Positions 45,975 to 54,923 of a DNA stretch of 64,000 bases are shown here, in pieces (position 1 is the stretch's first letter; the number at the start of each line of letters is the position of its first letter). The notes beneath the pieces were generated by a model. That model saw only the letters and a program-made list of their open reading frames with translations. It did not search any database and had not been told where the DNA came from. The stretch covers positions 496,001 through 560,000 of the forward strand of contig JACNMN010000001.1 in assembly GCA_020622165.1 (NCBI GenBank), given 5' to 3'. Origin of the DNA: Boseongicola sp. H5. GTDB taxonomy: Bacteria > Pseudomonadota > Alphaproteobacteria > Rhodobacterales > Rhodobacteraceae. A program made the translations under genes and the position numbers.

Positions 45975-47609
45975 ATGATCAAGGTCGATACAATTGTCAT
46001 CGGTGCGGGTCTATCTGGCCTTGTGGCCGCCTTTCACGCGGCCGAACGTGGCCGCAAGGTCGCCATTCTGGATCAGGAAGGCCCGCAATCGCTTGGCGGG
46101 CAGGCCTGGTGGTCGCTTGGCGGGCTGTTCATGGTGAACACGCCCGAACAGCGGCGAATGGGCCTCAGGGACAGCCGGGATCTGGCGGCGGCCGACTGGT
46201 TCGGGGCGGCGGGCTTCGACCGGCCCGAGGATGAAAACCCCCGCAGATGGGCCGATGCCTATCTGGATTTCGCCGCCGGCCCCATGCGCGGTTACCTGCA
46301 TGATCTGGGCATGCGCTGGTTTCCGGTGGTGGGGTGGGCCGAACGTGGCGGATCGCTTGCCCCCGGTCACGGCAATTCCATCCCGCGGTTTCACGTCACA
46401 TGGGGCACCGGCACCGGTGTGGTGAAACCCTATGCCGAACGCGTCCGAACCCACCCCAGGATCGAACTGCATTTCCGCCACCGGGTCACCGGGCTCACGC
46501 TCGAAGGGGGCCTGCTGAAAGGCGTAGAGGGCGACATTCTTGTCGACGATCCGGCGCCCCGCGGGGCGCCCACCAACCGCCGGGCCGCCGTGCCCTTCGA
46601 CTATGCCGCCGATACCGTCATCGTGACGACAGGCGGCATCGGCGCCAATCACGATCTCGTCCGCGATTACTGGCCGCGCGAGCGTCTTGGGCCGCCGCCG
46701 ATCAGGATGATTTCCGGCGTTCCCGACTATGTGGACGGACAGATGCAGCAGACGGTGGAGGCGGCGGGCGCGCAGGTCATCAACAAGGACCGGATGTGGC
46801 ATTATTGCGAGGGTCTGGCCAACTGGAACCCGATCTGGCCCAATCACGGCATCCGCATCCTGCCCGGCCCGTCGTCGATGTGGTTCGATGCAAACGGCGA
46901 CCGGATGACCGCGCCCTGCTTCCCCGGCTTCGACACGCTGGCCACGCTCAAGCGTATTATGGCCACCGGTCATGAGTATTCATGGTTCATCCTGACCCAG
47001 AAGATCATCGAAAAGGAGTTCGCCCTTTCCGGCTCTGAGCAGAACCCGGACCTGACCTCCGGCAAATGGTCGGCGGTTCTGAAGGAACGCCTTGGCAAGG
47101 GGGCGACCCGTGCGGTTGAGGCATTCAAGACGCATGGGGAGGATTTTGTCGTCGCCCCCGATCTGGCGACGCTGGTCGAGGGGATGAACAGGATCACTCC
47201 GCAAGTCCCGCTCAGGCTCGCCCATATCCGCGACCAGATCGCCGCACGGGATGCGCAACTGGGCAACGCGGTCTCCAAGGATGCCCAGATCACCGCCATT
47301 CGCGGCGCCCGCGCCTATCTGGGCGACAAACTGATCCGCACCGCCAAACCGCATGCGATCCTCGACCCGAAAAACGGCCCCCTCATCGCCGTCCGTCTCA
47401 GCATTCTAACGCGGAAATCGCTCGGCGGGCTGCATACGGATCTCAGCGGTCAGGTTCTCCGCCCCGATGGCACGCCCTTTTCCGGGCTCTTCGCGGCCGG
47501 CGAGGTGGCGGGCTTCGGCGGTGGCGGCTACCACGGCTATAACGCGCTTGAGGGCACCTTTCTGGGCGGGTGTATCTATTCCGGCAAGGTTGTGGGGGAG
47601 CATGTCTGA
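45975..47609 (+). CDS. FAD-binding dehydrogenase (KstD-like / COG3573-type)
   Basis: A 544-residue flavoprotein of the fumarate reductase/3-ketosteroid dehydrogenase fold. The FAD motif is VIGAGLSGLVAAFHAAERG (8-26) with ILDQEGPQSLGGQAWW. A central capping domain is present, and the C-terminal FAD contact is GLFAAGEVAGFGGGG then YNALEGTFLGGCI. It resembles the family annotated only as putative FAD-binding dehydrogenases, so the substrate is unknown. ATG 45975 has GGAGGAG 8 bases upstream. Confidence 0.9.
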   Translation: MIKVDTIVIGAGLSGLVAAFHAAERGRKVAILDQEGPQSLGGQAWWSLGGLFMVNTPEQRRMGLRDSRDLAAADWFGAAGFDRPEDENPRRWADAYLDFAAGPMRGYLHDLGMRWFPVVGWAERGGSLAPGHGNSIPRFHVTWGTGTGVVKPYAERVRTHPRIELHFRHRVTGLTLEGGLLKGVEGDILVDDPAPRGAPTNRRAAVPFDYAADTVIVTTGGIGANHDLVRDYWPRERLGPPPIRMISGVPDYVDGQMQQTVEAAGAQVINKDRMWHYCEGLANWNPIWPNHGIRILPGPSSMWFDANGDRMTAPCFPGFDTLATLKRIMATGHEYSWFILTQKIIEKEFALSGSEQNPDLTSGKWSAVLKERLGKGATRAVEAFKTHGEDFVVAPDLATLVEGMNRITPQVPLRLAHIRDQIAARDAQLGNAVSKDAQITAIRGARAYLGDKLIRTAKPHAILDPKNGPLIAVRLSILTRKSLGGLHTDLSGQVLRPDGTPFSGLFAAGEVAGFGGGGYHGYNALEGTFLGGCIYSGKVVGEHV

Positions 47610-47803
47610 CCGGCGGGACGTCGCGATGCGGAACGTGGATGCCCGGCCTTGCCACAACCCCTTGTGAGCCCGGAAAGCAACGGTTTTGCCGAACTCCGCT
47701 TGAGGCGGCCACCCAGCCCGACGGCGGTTTGCGGAACCGAACCCGGAACCTGTAAAACCCTCAGCATCACCTGCACATAGACTCATTTACCCCGGAGATA
47801 CCC

Positions 47804-48640
47804 ATGTCCGAGCCCGCAGACGCCGCCCAACGCCGCGCCATCGCTCCTGTCATCTGCTATCCGACCGATACGCTCCCACAGCCGGACGCAGCGGTGATGC
47901 GCGCGGCAACCGAAACGCTGCAGAAGCGGCACGAGGTGACCGTTCCTCCCCGCGAGGCGCGCAGCTTCCATGTCAGGGCAGGCCAGACCTTCCGCATCAC
48001 CAGCATCAAGGGCCCACAGGTTGGCGACCTCAATCTCTGGAATGCCGCCGATCTGACCGAACGCTTTTTCTCCGGCAAGACCCGTGCGCTTCACGGCACC
48101 CATGTAACGACCGGGGACCGGCTCTGGTCCAGCCTTCCCTATCTTCGCCCGATGGCGACGATCGTCGAGGATACTCTGGGCTGGTACGGGCTTGATGCCC
48201 ATGGCGGCGGCGTTCACGACGTGATCGGAACCCGGTGCGACCCATATACCCACAACCTGCTGTCAGACGGGCACTATCACCATTGCTGCCACTCCAATCT
48301 TACCCGTGCGCTGGCCGAGGAAACCGGTCTCCCTCTTGCCGAAGCCGAGCCGCATATCCACGATGTCCTGAACGTTTTCATGTGCACCGGCTTCACTCGC
48401 GATACCGGTCAGTACTTCATGAAAGCGAGCCCTGTACGGCCAGGTGATCACATTGATTTTCTGGCAGAAATAGATCTTGTCGGCGCCCTTTCCGCGTGCC
48501 CCGGCGGCGATTGCGGCGCGACCCATTCCAGCGATACGGCACCCTGTTTCCCGCTGCTGGTCGAGGTGTTCGACAGCGCGGCGACACCCGGTTACACGCC
48601 TCCCCCGGTCAACGGGTATGATCGGACCCACGGGCGCTGA
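47804..48640 (+). CDS. DUF1989 / urea carboxylase-associated family protein
   Basis: A 278-residue protein of the urea-carboxylase-associated (DUF1989) family. The conserved blocks are VRAGQTFRITSIKGPQVGDLN, TRALHGTHVTTGDRLWS, the Cys/His cluster HYHHCCHSNLTRAL, and VFMCTGF. The histidines and cysteines suggest a bound metal. Relatives lie near urea amidolyase or amino-acid genes; here the neighbour is ornithine/lysine decarboxylase. ATG 47804 has GGAG 6 bases upstream. Confidence 0.88.
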   Translation: MSEPADAAQRRAIAPVICYPTDTLPQPDAAVMRAATETLQKRHEVTVPPREARSFHVRAGQTFRITSIKGPQVGDLNLWNAADLTERFFSGKTRALHGTHVTTGDRLWSSLPYLRPMATIVEDTLGWYGLDAHGGGVHDVIGTRCDPYTHNLLSDGHYHHCCHSNLTRALAEETGLPLAEAEPHIHDVLNVFMCTGFTRDTGQYFMKASPVRPGDHIDFLAEIDLVGALSACPGGDCGATHSSDTAPCFPLLVEVFDSAATPGYTPPPVNGYDRTHGR

Positions 48641-48699
48641 CTGTGTCTCAAAAACCACGGGCCCGGATTGCGAAAATCACCCCGAGATTTCCCTTGAAT

Positions 48700-48835
48700 C
48701 GAATCCGTCCCGGTCCTACTTGGCGCCCATAGACGCCAACGCACGCGCCTCTGTCGAGGTGGGCTCAACACCCACGCGGTTACGTAGCGACGGTAACGTC
48801 TCCCTTTGAAGTGAGCGGTCTGCGCCGGGACACCG
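48700..48835 (+). ncRNA. candidate speF-type cis-regulatory leader RNA
   Basis: The 220-bp leader of the decarboxylase gene folds readily. TTGGCG/CGCCAA (48720-48725 with 48734-48739) forms a 6-bp stem. CCTC-TGTC-GAGG (48748-48759) is a small hairpin. GTGGG/CCCAC (48759-48763 with 48771-48775) is the next. GTTAC/GTAAC (48779-48783 with 48793-48797) competes with GACG-GTAA-CGTC (48789-48800). Known background: an alphaproteobacterial speF RNA motif precedes ornithine decarboxylase genes (Rfam speF). Identity is inferred from position and structure. Confidence 0.6.
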
Positions 48836-48863
48836 GAATGGCCGGGTCTTATGGAGATGACCA

Positions 48864-50036
48864 ATGCACGTAACCCACGCCGATTTTTCGGCGGCTTCTG
48901 CCGTCGTACCCTCCTCCCGCCTCGATGCCTTCGTCGCAGCCAACCGCTTCGACAAACCGACCCTCGTGCTCGATATCGACCGGGTCGAGGCGCAGTATCA
49001 CGCGCTGGCCGCAGGTCTCTCCTCCGCCGATATCCATTATGCCGTGAAGGCGAACCCGGCACGCCAGATCATCGAACGTCTGGTGGCGCTTGGCTCGCAT
49101 TTCGACGCCGCATCGCGGGGCGAAATCGAGCTCTGCCTCTCGCTTGGTGCGGACCCGGCGCAAATCTCGTTCGGCAACACCGTCAAACGCGCGTCGGACA
49201 TCGCTTTCGCGCATCAGGCCGGGATCGGGATCTTCGCCGCCGACGCGGAAGAAGAGCTTGAAAAAATTGCGGAAAATGCACCCGGGGCGCAGGTTTACAT
49301 CCGTCTTATCGTGGAGGCCTCCGGCGCCGACTGGCCGCTGACCCGCAAATTCGGCACCAGCCGCGACAAGGCCGTGCGTCTGATGAACATGGCCCGCGAT
49401 CTGGGTCTCGCACCCGTTGGCGTTTCCTTCCATGTGGGCTCCCAGACCCGCAAACCCGAGATGTGGGCCGATACGCTCGATCAGGTGGCCGCAATCTGGG
49501 CCGAAGCGCTGGATGCAGGCCATGATTTGAGCCTTCTCAATATCGGCGGCGGCTTTCCCGCCTTCTACGGCGACGAGATCGCCCACCCGACCGATTATGC
49601 CGCAACGGTGATGCAGATGGTTCGCGCCCGCTTCGGCGACGCGCCCCGCGTGATGGCCGAGCCCGGCCGCGGGCTGGTGGCCGAAGCCGGTGTGATCGCC
49701 GCCGAGGTGCTGCTGGTGTCGCGGAAATCCGATGACGACCTCTGCCGTTGGGTGTTCCTCGACATCGGCAAGTTTTCCGGTCTGGCCGAAACCATCGACG
49801 AGGCGATCCGGTATCAGTTCACCACCGATCGCGACCATGAAGACACCGGCCCCTGCATCCTTGCGGGCCCGTCCTGCGACAGCGCCGATGTGCTTTATGA
49901 AAAACGCCCCGTGGCCTTGCCTGTCGGCCTCAAAAGCGGCGACAGGATCGTGATCCGCAATTGCGGGGCATATACGTCGAGCTACAGCTCGGTGGGCTTC
50001 AACGGGTTCCCGCCGCTGGATGTGATCGTGATCTGA
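48864..50036 (+). CDS. ornithine/lysine decarboxylase (type III PLP, alanine-racemase fold)
   Basis: A 390-residue PLP enzyme making putrescine or cadaverine. The Schiff-base lysine is in YAVKANP (Lys62). SFHVGSQT holds His190, and the phosphate-binding glycines are in LNIGGGFP. EPGRG is at about 266-270, and the active-site cysteine is in GPSCDSAD (Cys338). The fold and length (about 390) fit the short bacterial ornithine/lysine decarboxylases. It is preceded by a structured leader that probably senses polyamine or ornithine and followed by a strong terminator. Confidence 0.92.
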   Translation: MHVTHADFSAASAVVPSSRLDAFVAANRFDKPTLVLDIDRVEAQYHALAAGLSSADIHYAVKANPARQIIERLVALGSHFDAASRGEIELCLSLGADPAQISFGNTVKRASDIAFAHQAGIGIFAADAEEELEKIAENAPGAQVYIRLIVEASGADWPLTRKFGTSRDKAVRLMNMARDLGLAPVGVSFHVGSQTRKPEMWADTLDQVAAIWAEALDAGHDLSLLNIGGGFPAFYGDEIAHPTDYAATVMQMVRARFGDAPRVMAEPGRGLVAEAGVIAAEVLLVSRKSDDDLCRWVFLDIGKFSGLAETIDEAIRYQFTTDRDHEDTGPCILAGPSCDSADVLYEKRPVALPVGLKSGDRIVIRNCGAYTSSYSSVGFNGFPPLDVIVI

Positions 50037-50042
50037 CATGGC

Positions 50043-50066
50043 AAGGGCCCCGAAACCGGGGCCCTT
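50043..50066. terminator. bidirectional terminator between decarboxylase and deoD
   Basis: A perfect 10-bp stem AAGGGCCCCG/CGGGGCCCTT with an AAAC loop between convergent genes. T residues end the stem on both strands, so it can serve both. Confidence 0.85.
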
Positions 50067-50069
50067 TGC

Positions 50070-50774
50070 TCAGGTGAAGGCCGCTTCCAGCGCAATCTCC
50101 ACCATATCGGCAAAACTGGATTGCCGGTCTTCCGATGGCAACGCCTCGCCCGTGATCAGGTGGTCGGAGATGGTCAGAACCGCCAGAGCCCTGCGGCCGT
50201 ACCGGGCAGCAAGCGTATAAAGCTCCGCCGCTTCCATTTCCACCGCGAGGATACCGTGGCGGGTCATCTGCTCAGTCAGGTCCGGACGCTCGTCGTAAAA
50301 CACGTCCGACGAGTAGATGCCGCCCACATGGATCGCGCTGCCCCTGGATTGGGCCGCCTTGTAAGCCGCCTGCAACAACCCGTAATCCGCACATGGCGCA
50401 AAACTCAGGTCCCTGAATATCCCGCGCGATGGCGTGGACATCGTGGACGACGTCATCGCCAGCACCACATCCCGGATCTTGACGTTGTCCTGCATGGCGC
50501 CCGCCGATCCGATGCGGATCAGGGTTTGCGCACCAAAGTCGCGGATCAACTCATTGGCATAGATCGAGAGGCTGGGCATCCCCATACCCGACCCATGAAT
50601 CGTGACGCGATTGCCCTTCCAGGTTCCGGTAAACCCCAGCATGCCGCGCACTTCGTTGACGCAGACGGGATTTTCCAGAAACCTTTCGGCGGCCCATTTC
50701 GCCCGGAGCGGGTCGCCCGGCATCAAAACCGTTTCGGCAATCTCTCCGGGCTTTGCCCCAATGTGAACGGTCAT
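50070..50774 (-). CDS. deoD: purine nucleoside phosphorylase DeoD-type
   Basis: A 234-residue hexameric-type phosphorylase cleaving purine (deoxy)nucleosides to base plus (deoxy)ribose-1-phosphate. The family blocks are [51 protein letters not shown] and [16 protein letters not shown] breakdown products here connect to deoC in the same window, although the genes are not adjacent. ATG 50774. Confidence 0.95.
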   Translation of the reverse strand: MTVHIGAKPGEIAETVLMPGDPLRAKWAAERFLENPVCVNEVRGMLGFTGTWKGNRVTIHGSGMGMPSLSIYANELIRDFGAQTLIRIGSAGAMQDNVKIRDVVLAMTSSTMSTPSRGIFRDLSFAPCADYGLLQAAYKAAQSRGSAIHVGGIYSSDVFYDERPDLTEQMTRHGILAVEMEAAELYTLAARYGRRALAVLTISDHLITGEALPSEDRQSSFADMVEIALEAAFT

Positions 50775-50783
50775 CTTCTGCGC

Positions 50784-51095
50784 TCAGATCGCCATATCGT
50801 CGAGAGATTTTCCGGACGCAAGCGCCTCCTTGATCCAACCGGGCTGGCGGCCACGGCCGGTCCATGTCTGGCTCGGATCTTTCGGATTGGCATATTTGGG
50901 AGGCGATTTCGGGCCGGATGTGGATTTGCCGCCAAGAACCTCGTCCAACGAAAACCCGTGTTCAAGTGCCGCCTTTTGCGCAGCAGCCAGGGCTTCCTTC
51001 TTTTTGCGTTTCGCGTAGTCTTTCAGCGCGGCGTCGACTTCCTTTTGCAGGTCCAGCAGTTCCTGCCGCGTCATGTTACTCAATTTCTTCGTCAT
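50784..51095 (-). CDS. H-NS histone-like DNA-binding protein
   Basis: A 103-residue nucleoid-associated protein. An N-terminal coiled coil (LLDLQKEVDAAL, then KKKEALAAAQKAAL) is for oligomerisation. A C-terminal H-NS domain ends in TWTGRGRQPGWIKEAL, the AT-hook-like loop that reads the minor groove. It silences AT-rich DNA in related bacteria. ATG 51095 (MTKKLS) is chosen; the Shine-Dalgarno is weak. The AT-rich stretch 51096-51218 upstream may hold its own binding sites. Confidence 0.92.
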   Translation of the reverse strand: MTKKLSNMTRQELLDLQKEVDAALKDYAKRKKKEALAAAQKAALEHGFSLDEVLGGKSTSGPKSPPKYANPKDPSQTWTGRGRQPGWIKEALASGKSLDDMAI

Positions 51096-51218
51096 TTCGG
51101 GTGTCCCTATTTTTGGTGCATTGGTGCTAAGCCTGTACACTCATGCATGCAATAGGAACTATTTATGGACATGTCTTTTTAGGCAGGTTTCGACCTATGA
51201 GACCATGTTTTTCAGCGT

Positions 51219-53183
51219 TTATTCGGCGGCGACCGGCTTCGGGTCGACCAGGTGAACAATATCCATCATGATTCGATTGAGCTCGAAATCCTTTGGCGTG
51301 TAGACTTTCGCCACCCCGAAGCTCCGCAATTTCTCTGCGTCTTCCTCCGGAATAATGCCCCCGACGGCCACTGGAATGTGATCCATGTTTTCGGCCCGCA
51401 ATCTTGTCATGACCTCCTGGATCAGAGGAATGTGGCTACCGGACAGGATCGACAGGCCAATAACGTGGACCTCCCCGGCTTTTGCAGCTGAAACGATTTC
51501 TTCCGGCGTCAATCGAATGCCCTCATAGGCGATATCCATTCCGCAATCCCGCGCGCGGAACGCGATCTGCTCCGCCCCGTTCGAATGCCCGTCCAATCCG
51601 GGCTTTCCTACCAGAAACTTCAATCTCCGGCCAAGCCGGTCGCTGGCGGCATCCACCGCCTGCCGTATCTCGTCAAGCCCGTCCGTCTTGTTGGAGGGAT
51701 TGCGCGAAACGCCAGTAGGCCCGCGGTATTCGCCATGAACCGCGCGCATGATGCCTGCCCATTCGCCCGTGGTCACCCCGGCCTTCGCTGCCGCAATCGA
51801 CGGCGGCATGATGTTCTCGCCCTTCTCTGCGGCGCGCCGCAGGGCATCGAGGCTCGATGCAACGGCATCCGCATCGCGCAGACTCCGCCAGTCGTTCAGC
51901 CGCGCAATCTGCTCGGCCTCCACCGCCTCGTCCACCATCATGATGCCGCCATCGGCATCCATCAGGGGCGATGGCTCCGTCGTGGTGAACCTGTTCACAC
52001 CGACGACGACCGTCTCGCCCTTTTCGATCCCGTTGACGCGGTCTGCATTGGACTCCACAAGCCGGCCTTTCATGTAATCGATTGCCGCGATCGTCCCGCC
52101 CATCGATTCCAGATTGGCCAATTCCGCAAGCGCTCCGTCTTTCAGCGCGTCGACCTTGGCCGCGACCACCGGATTGCCGTCAAACAGATCGCCATATTCC
52201 AGAAGATCGGTTTCGAACGCCATAATCTGCTGCATCCGCATCGACCATTGCTGATCCCATGGGCGCGGCAGGCCCAATGCCTCGTTCCAGGCGGGCAACT
52301 GCACGGCGCGGGCGCGGGCATTCTTGCTGAGTGTGACCGCCAGCATTTCGATCAGGATGCGGTAGACGTTGTTTTCCGGCTGCTGTTCCGTCAGGCCGAG
52401 GGAGTTGACCTGCACCCCATAGCGGAACCGGCGGTATTTCGGATCTTCGACGCCATAGCGCTCGGCGCAGATTTCGTCCCAGAGGTCCACGAAGGCGCGC
52501 ATTTTGCACATCTCGGTCACAAAGCGGATCCCGGCATTCACGAAAAACGAGATCCGCCCGACAAGGGCGGGGAAATCCTCCGCCGGTACCCGCGGCTTCA
52601 ATGCGTCAAGCACGGCCGTAGCCGTGGCCAGCGCAAAGGCCAATTCCTGTTCCGGCGTGGCACCGGCTTCCTGCAAATGATAGGAACACACATTCATCGG
52701 GTTCCATTTCGGGACATGCGTGTAGCAATACTCGGCCACATCCGCGATCATCTTCAGGCTCGGCTTCGGCGGGCAGATATAGGTTCCGCGGGAAAGATAT
52801 TCCTTGATCAGGTCGTTCTGCACCGTGCCCTGCAACAGGGAGATATCCGCGCCCTGCTCCTCGGCCACGGCGATATAGAGCGCTAGAAGCCAGGGGGCGG
52901 TCGCATTGATCGTCATCGACGTGTTCATCTGCTCCAGCGGGATCTGGTCGAAGAGCGTGCGCATGTCGCCCAGATGCGCCACGGGAACACCGACTTTGCC
53001 GACCTCGCCACGAGCCAGTTCATGGTCGCTGTCATACCCCGTCTGGGTCGGCAGATCGAAGGCCACCGAAAGACCGGTCTGGCCCTTGGCCAGATTTCCG
53101 CGGTAAAGCGCGTTGGAGGCCTGGGCGGTGGAATGGCCGGCATAGGTCCGGATAAGCCAGGGGCGGTCTTTCTGGGCGGTCAC
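51219..53183 (-). CDS. ecm: ethylmalonyl-CoA mutase
   Basis: A 654-residue adenosylcobalamin mutase converting ethylmalonyl-CoA to methylsuccinyl-CoA. The catalytic barrel carries GLSVAFDLPTQTGYDSD, TSMTINATAPWLLA and RGTYICPPKPS. The B12 domain at the C-terminus has the signature VGKPGLDGHSNGAEQIA, in which DGHSNG is the DxHxxG base-off motif. Single-polypeptide architecture and the ccr neighbourhood favour Ecm over methylmalonyl-CoA mutase. The start is GTG 53183 with AGGAGG 8 bases upstream; the longer frame to 53234 is rejected. Confidence 0.93.
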   Translation of the reverse strand: MTAQKDRPWLIRTYAGHSTAQASNALYRGNLAKGQTGLSVAFDLPTQTGYDSDHELARGEVGKVGVPVAHLGDMRTLFDQIPLEQMNTSMTINATAPWLLALYIAVAEEQGADISLLQGTVQNDLIKEYLSRGTYICPPKPSLKMIADVAEYCYTHVPKWNPMNVCSYHLQEAGATPEQELAFALATATAVLDALKPRVPAEDFPALVGRISFFVNAGIRFVTEMCKMRAFVDLWDEICAERYGVEDPKYRRFRYGVQVNSLGLTEQQPENNVYRILIEMLAVTLSKNARARAVQLPAWNEALGLPRPWDQQWSMRMQQIMAFETDLLEYGDLFDGNPVVAAKVDALKDGALAELANLESMGGTIAAIDYMKGRLVESNADRVNGIEKGETVVVGVNRFTTTEPSPLMDADGGIMMVDEAVEAEQIARLNDWRSLRDADAVASSLDALRRAAEKGENIMPPSIAAAKAGVTTGEWAGIMRAVHGEYRGPTGVSRNPSNKTDGLDEIRQAVDAASDRLGRRLKFLVGKPGLDGHSNGAEQIAFRARDCGMDIAYEGIRLTPEEIVSAAKAGEVHVIGLSILSGSHIPLIQEVMTRLRAENMDHIPVAVGGIIPEEDAEKLRSFGVAKVYTPKDFELNRIMMDIVHLVDPKPVAAE

Positions 53184-53232
53184 GGGGCAGGCCTCCTGAA
53201 TCAGACGCGGTAATTTTCTTCCGCTCACGGGC

Positions 53233-53261
53233 ATATATTGATAACTTTATGTCGATGTCAA
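53233..53261 (-). promoter_or_regulatory. sigma-70-type promoter of ecm
   Basis: On the minus strand TTGACA (53261-53256) is followed after 17 bases by ATATAT (53238-53233). The perfect -35 and correct spacing place it about 50 bp upstream of the ecm start, in a region of lower GC. Confidence 0.65.
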
Positions 53262-53325
53262 TTCGCTGCGTCGCGGCATTTGGAATGATTGTGCGCAGGC
53301 GGCTTTCCTGTCAGGCTTCCCTGCA

Positions 53326-54714
53326 ATGATGGCGACCGTAGAACTGCCCGTCTGGGCCCTGATCCTGATCCTGGCCTTCGCAGCGGTCGCGGCCTTGAAC
53401 AATGTGCTTGTGCCATCGGTGCGCTGGTTCCTGCGCCGCCGCCTTGAGCGGGCGGTGGAGCAGTTGAACACAAGGCTGACCCGACCGATCCAGCCTTTCA
53501 AGCTCGCGCGCCGCAACGATACCGTCCTGCGGCTGATCTACGACCCGGAGGTCGCCCGCGCGATCGTCGAGCATGCCAAGGCGAACGGCATGCGCGAGGA
53601 TGTCGCCGCCCAGACCGCCGAACGTTATGCGCGCGAGATCGTTCCGGGTTTTTCGGCCTTCGCCTATTTCGGCTTTGCGATCCGAGCCGCAAAGTTTCTC
53701 AGCCAGTCACTCTACCGTGTCAGGCTGGCTCACGGCAACGATGCCGCGCTGGAGGCAATCGACCCCGAGGCCACGGTGATTTTCGTCATGAACCACCGCT
53801 CGAACATGGATTACGTGCTGGTCACATGGTTGGCGGCGGAGCGGTCCGCATTGGCCTATGCCGTGGGCGAATGGGCCCGGGTCTGGCCGCTTCGGCAACT
53901 CGTGCGCGCGATGGGGGGCTATTTCATCCGGCGACGGCACAACAACCCGCTCTACCGCAAGGTACTGGCCCGCTACGTGCAAATGGCGACCGAGGCAGGC
54001 GTGACCCAGGCCGTTTTCCCCGAGGGGGGCCTGTCCCAGACCGGGGCCATGGGCAAACCCAAGCTCGGTCTGATCTCCTACATTCTCGACGGGTTTGTCC
54101 CCGGCAGTTCCCGCGACGTGGTTTTTGTCCCCGTGGCGCTGAACTACGACCGGGTCATGGAGGATCGCACCCTGATCGAGGCGCATGCCAACGGCACCCG
54201 CCGCTTCCGGTTCAGTCTGAAACCGATCTGGCGTTACGTCTGGCGGCAGACATGGCATCGGATCACGGGGCGTTTCCATCGCTATGGCTACGCCGCCGTC
54301 AGCTTTGGTTCGCCCCTGAGCCTGACCGATTTCATGGCGCTGGATCACGAGGATCGCCCCACCGCTCTGGGCGTCGAACTGATGGCGCGGATCGGGCAGG
54401 TCATGCCCGTCGTTCCGGTGCCTCTGGTTGCCCATGGCCTGCGGGATGGTGCCAGAAACCGCGCCGAGCTTCGCGATCTGGTCGGGCGCCAGGTCAGCGA
54501 GGCCAAAAGCCGCGGTACGGCGGTGCATATCCCAAGAAACGATCTGGACTACACGGTCGAGGTCGGTCTGCGCGCGCTGATCGAACGCGGTATGCTGAGC
54601 GATGGGCCGGACGGCTTCGTGCTGAACCCGGAAGGTGCCGCACTGGTCGCGTTTTATGCGGCGTCGGTTGCGCATTTGCTGGACAGGCCGGCGCTGGAGG
54701 ATGCCGCGGAGTGA
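53326..54714 (+). CDS. PlsB/PlsC-family acyltransferase
   Basis: A 462-residue membrane-associated acyltransferase. An N-terminal helix (LPVWALILILAFAAVAAL) precedes the acyltransferase domain. The catalytic motif I is NHRSNMDYVLV (about 145-155), and motif III is VFPEGGLSQTGAMG (about 228-241). It transfers an acyl chain to glycerol-3-phosphate or a related acceptor. Its gene lies between divergent ecm and ccr. ATG 53326 or 53329 is the start; the ribosome-binding site is weak. Confidence 0.87.
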   Translation: MMATVELPVWALILILAFAAVAALNNVLVPSVRWFLRRRLERAVEQLNTRLTRPIQPFKLARRNDTVLRLIYDPEVARAIVEHAKANGMREDVAAQTAERYAREIVPGFSAFAYFGFAIRAAKFLSQSLYRVRLAHGNDAALEAIDPEATVIFVMNHRSNMDYVLVTWLAAERSALAYAVGEWARVWPLRQLVRAMGGYFIRRRHNNPLYRKVLARYVQMATEAGVTQAVFPEGGLSQTGAMGKPKLGLISYILDGFVPGSSRDVVFVPVALNYDRVMEDRTLIEAHANGTRRFRFSLKPIWRYVWRQTWHRITGRFHRYGYAAVSFGSPLSLTDFMALDHEDRPTALGVELMARIGQVMPVVPVPLVAHGLRDGARNRAELRDLVGRQVSEAKSRGTAVHIPRNDLDYTVEVGLRALIERGMLSDGPDGFVLNPEGAALVAFYAASVAHLLDRPALEDAAE

Positions 54715-54833
54715 ACGCCGACTGTGCTGGCGCTCCGGCGCAGATTGGCCCGGAGTTTCGGGGGCGTCGCACCCCGGCAACCCCAGCACATGCGACATAA
54801 AATTACGAAATATCATACTTTCGTGTTGCTTTC

Positions 54834-54898
54834 TTGCGCACTGGCAAATAAATCTCGCATGAGCAGCAATTGATTCCGCAGCGCGGCATTGCCCGCAA
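54834..54898 (+). promoter_or_regulatory. TTGC/GCAA half-site cluster upstream of ccr
   Basis: TTGC-N6-GCAA at 54834-54847 and TTGC-CC-GCAA at 54889-54898 lie in the ccr leader. Rhodobacter short-chain fatty acyl regulators of the ScfR/PccR type recognise TTTGCAAA-like repeats. The spacing here is looser, so this is a suggestion only. Confidence 0.35.
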
Positions 54899-54923
54899 AG
54901 GACTGAGCATGACGGAGAGCACG

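Noticed and set aside
48477-48809. An open frame running through the decarboxylase leader
   Set aside because: It has no start codon with a ribosome-binding site in the leader and crosses the end of the DUF1989 gene. The RNA structure explains the conservation-like pattern better, although a leader peptide cannot be fully excluded.
53272-54890. The 9-mer CGCGGCATT upstream of both ecm and ccr
   Set aside because: The same 9-mer occurs at 30182-30190, outside any promoter of this pathway, and its position relative to the starts differs, so it is probably chance in GC-rich DNA.
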